From contig CM060684.1 of the NCBI GenBank assembly GCA_030686995.1, positions 5,601,897 through 5,665,896 of the forward strand: a stretch of DNA of 64,000 nucleotides. Direction: 5' to 3'. The stretch comes from Artemisia argyi. Its lineage: Eukaryota; Streptophyta; Magnoliopsida; Asterales; Asteraceae. A program made the position numbers and the translations under genes. The notes beneath the pieces are model-generated. The model was not told where the DNA came from. It worked only from the letters and a program-made list of their open reading frames with translations, and ran no database searches. This document shows positions 62,821-64,000 of this stretch, one piece after another (position 1 is the first letter of the stretch; each line of letters begins with the position of its first letter).

Positions 62821-63369
62821 GTTCTCAACATAGCAAGGAAGAGTTCCACCGGAGGGATCTTCGATCTGAGCTATCAGTAAAAAGATAAAAATTGTCGAAG
62901 TCTGCTGCAGACAAAGGTTTGGTAAATTGAATTTTATGGTTTTCTTTATATCAACTTCTTTGATTTTGGTTTCTATTGAATAAATTCATCATAGAAGTTG
63001 GTTATACGATGTTTGGTGTTTATAATTCTTGAAAGAAAGTAGTTGTGGAGGTGTATGAGCGATTTTTGGTAATTTGAGGGTTTTCGCGACACTTTGAAGT
63101 GTTGTCTTTATACTCATATGGTTTGATGATGACACGACTGTGATTGGTATTGTTGACGGGTATTGATGCTATTTTCGTTTCTGCTGATGACATTTGGTTC
63201 CTCCTGGTGGTTATTTGGTTCCTGCTGATTATGTATCATCTCTTTGTTGCTGCTGCTCGCCTATTTTCATTTTGCTGATAATATTTTTCATTCCTGCTGA
63301 TAAGCTTATTTGTTGCTGCTGAGTGAAATTTTGATTCTGCTGATGACTTTTGGTTCCTGCTGATTTCAT
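62821..63369. other. 3' flank of the right-edge gene, CTGCTGAT-rich
   Basis: The words CTGCTGAT, TTCCTGCTGAT and TTGCTGCTG recur about ten times between 63,180 and 63,365 at irregular distances. No frame is kept open. It may be 3' untranslated DNA of the minus-strand gene next to it. Confidence 0.4.
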
Positions 63370-64000
63370 TCATTTCTGTTGCTCATTAGTAAAATGGCAG
63401 AATATGACAATGGCAGGGATGATGTAATGTTTCCTTATTTGATAGACTGATATGTAATATGTTCTTAAAATGAATGCAACTGATATGGACCATAATATTT
63501 GATAGACTGATGCATCATTGACTGGTGCAGTTGTCTCCTCATTGACATGTGCAGCTGTGTCTTTAATGGCATCATCTTGTTTAACTGCATCAACATTCAT
63601 ATCTTCTGTATTTGCTTGCTGAAGTTGTACATCAACCAAGTCATCATCATCAAACAGCATGTATAGAGCATTCTGTAAAATGGGTGTGTTAATTAGAATA
63701 TATATAACAAAAAAACATAGTAACAAAAAAAATGAAAAGATAACATGTAACTTACCCTGTTTGATACACTACCACTAGCACTTCCTCTTCTCCTTCCCCT
63801 TCCCCTGTTTGATCCACTACCACTACCACTTCCCCTTCCCCTGTTTGATCTATTACCACTTCCACTTCCCCTACCCCTTCCACTATTTGATCCACTAGAA
63901 CTTCCCCTTCCACTGCTACCCCCTACACTTGTTCCTCCCATCCATATACCACCTCTAGCAGTCACAACTTTTTTCTTTCTACTACAACTAGGGGTTCCAG
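63370..64000 (-). CDS. 3' part of a gene with Gly/Ser/Arg-rich region
   Basis: Minus strand, cut by the window edge. The first exon is open from the edge: it reads CSRKKKVVTARGGIWMGG, then imperfect repeats of SGSGSGSNRGRGRRRGSASG type up to a perfect donor (AACAG|GTAAGT, near 63,757). A likely next exon begins after TTTTACAG near 63,674 with NALYMLFDDDDLVDVQLQQA and DMNVDAVKQDDAIKDTAAHV, ending at a stop further on. Similar basic stretches followed by glycine-arginine-rich repeats close many MULE transposase genes of plants, but no transposase core or zinc knuckle is in view, so this is only a suggestion. RNA-binding or nuclear proteins have similar tails. Confidence 0.5.

Overview
The window is eukaryotic and almost certainly from a flowering plant. 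It is AT-rich, genes are sparse and split by introns, and it holds plant TIR-NBS-LRR (TNL) genes, a Tat-lineage Ty3/gypsy retrotransposon, hAT, MULE, Harbinger, Helitron and CACTA sequences, and broken pieces of plant housekeeping genes (UTP6, sucrose synthase, an ARM-repeat protein). The mix and the style of repeats suggest an aster-family or similar dicot genome, but that is inference.\n\nLayout. 1-8.9 kb holds no intact gene; it is a mosaic of short transposons, several with clean target-site duplications (313-641, 1000-1955, 3015-3459, 5143-6136). 8.9-13.2 kb holds a broken ARM-repeat pseudogene, a 5'-truncated LINE and the 3' end of a UTP6 pseudogene. 13.2-18.1 kb is repeats only. 18,144-24,467 is a Tat-lineage retrotransposon on the minus strand with an uninterrupted 1883-codon Gag-Pol frame. 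24.5-29.6 kb holds a MULE-type MITE and a second, more decayed ARM pseudogene copy.\n\n29.6-35.0 kb and 46.3-51.9 kb hold two TNL paralogues on the minus strand, about 17 kb apart, each with its own copy of the same upstream region. A third copy of that upstream region (52.97-54.7 kb) has no gene attached. Both TNLs are damaged, in different ways: TNL1 keeps TIR, NB-ARC and the first LRRs but is frameshifted by a 4-bp insertion; TNL2 has an in-frame TGA early in exon 3 and a 21-bp deletion in the NB-ARC, but its long LRR exon is open. Two of the three upstream copies carry an unusual array of short hairpins with a period of about 59 bp.\n\nBetween the TNLs lie a three-exon coiled-coil gene fragment (36.9-37.5 kb), Helitron ends, a MULE-type foldback MITE, a probable solo LTR with a Helitron inside it, and same-strand fragments of sucrose synthase and possibly a PRP6-like splicing factor. 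55.5-58.2 kb is a third copy of the ARM-pseudogene flanks, without the ARM coding part but with two hAT MITEs whose empty sites survive in the first copy. 58.2-63.4 kb is repeats. At the right edge is the 3' part of a minus-strand gene with a Gly/Arg/Ser-rich region.\n\nNo operon or pathway is visible. The story here is repeated local duplication of a disease-resistance locus and its flanks, followed by decay and transposon invasion. No clearly new system was found; the hairpin arrays are the least explained structure.
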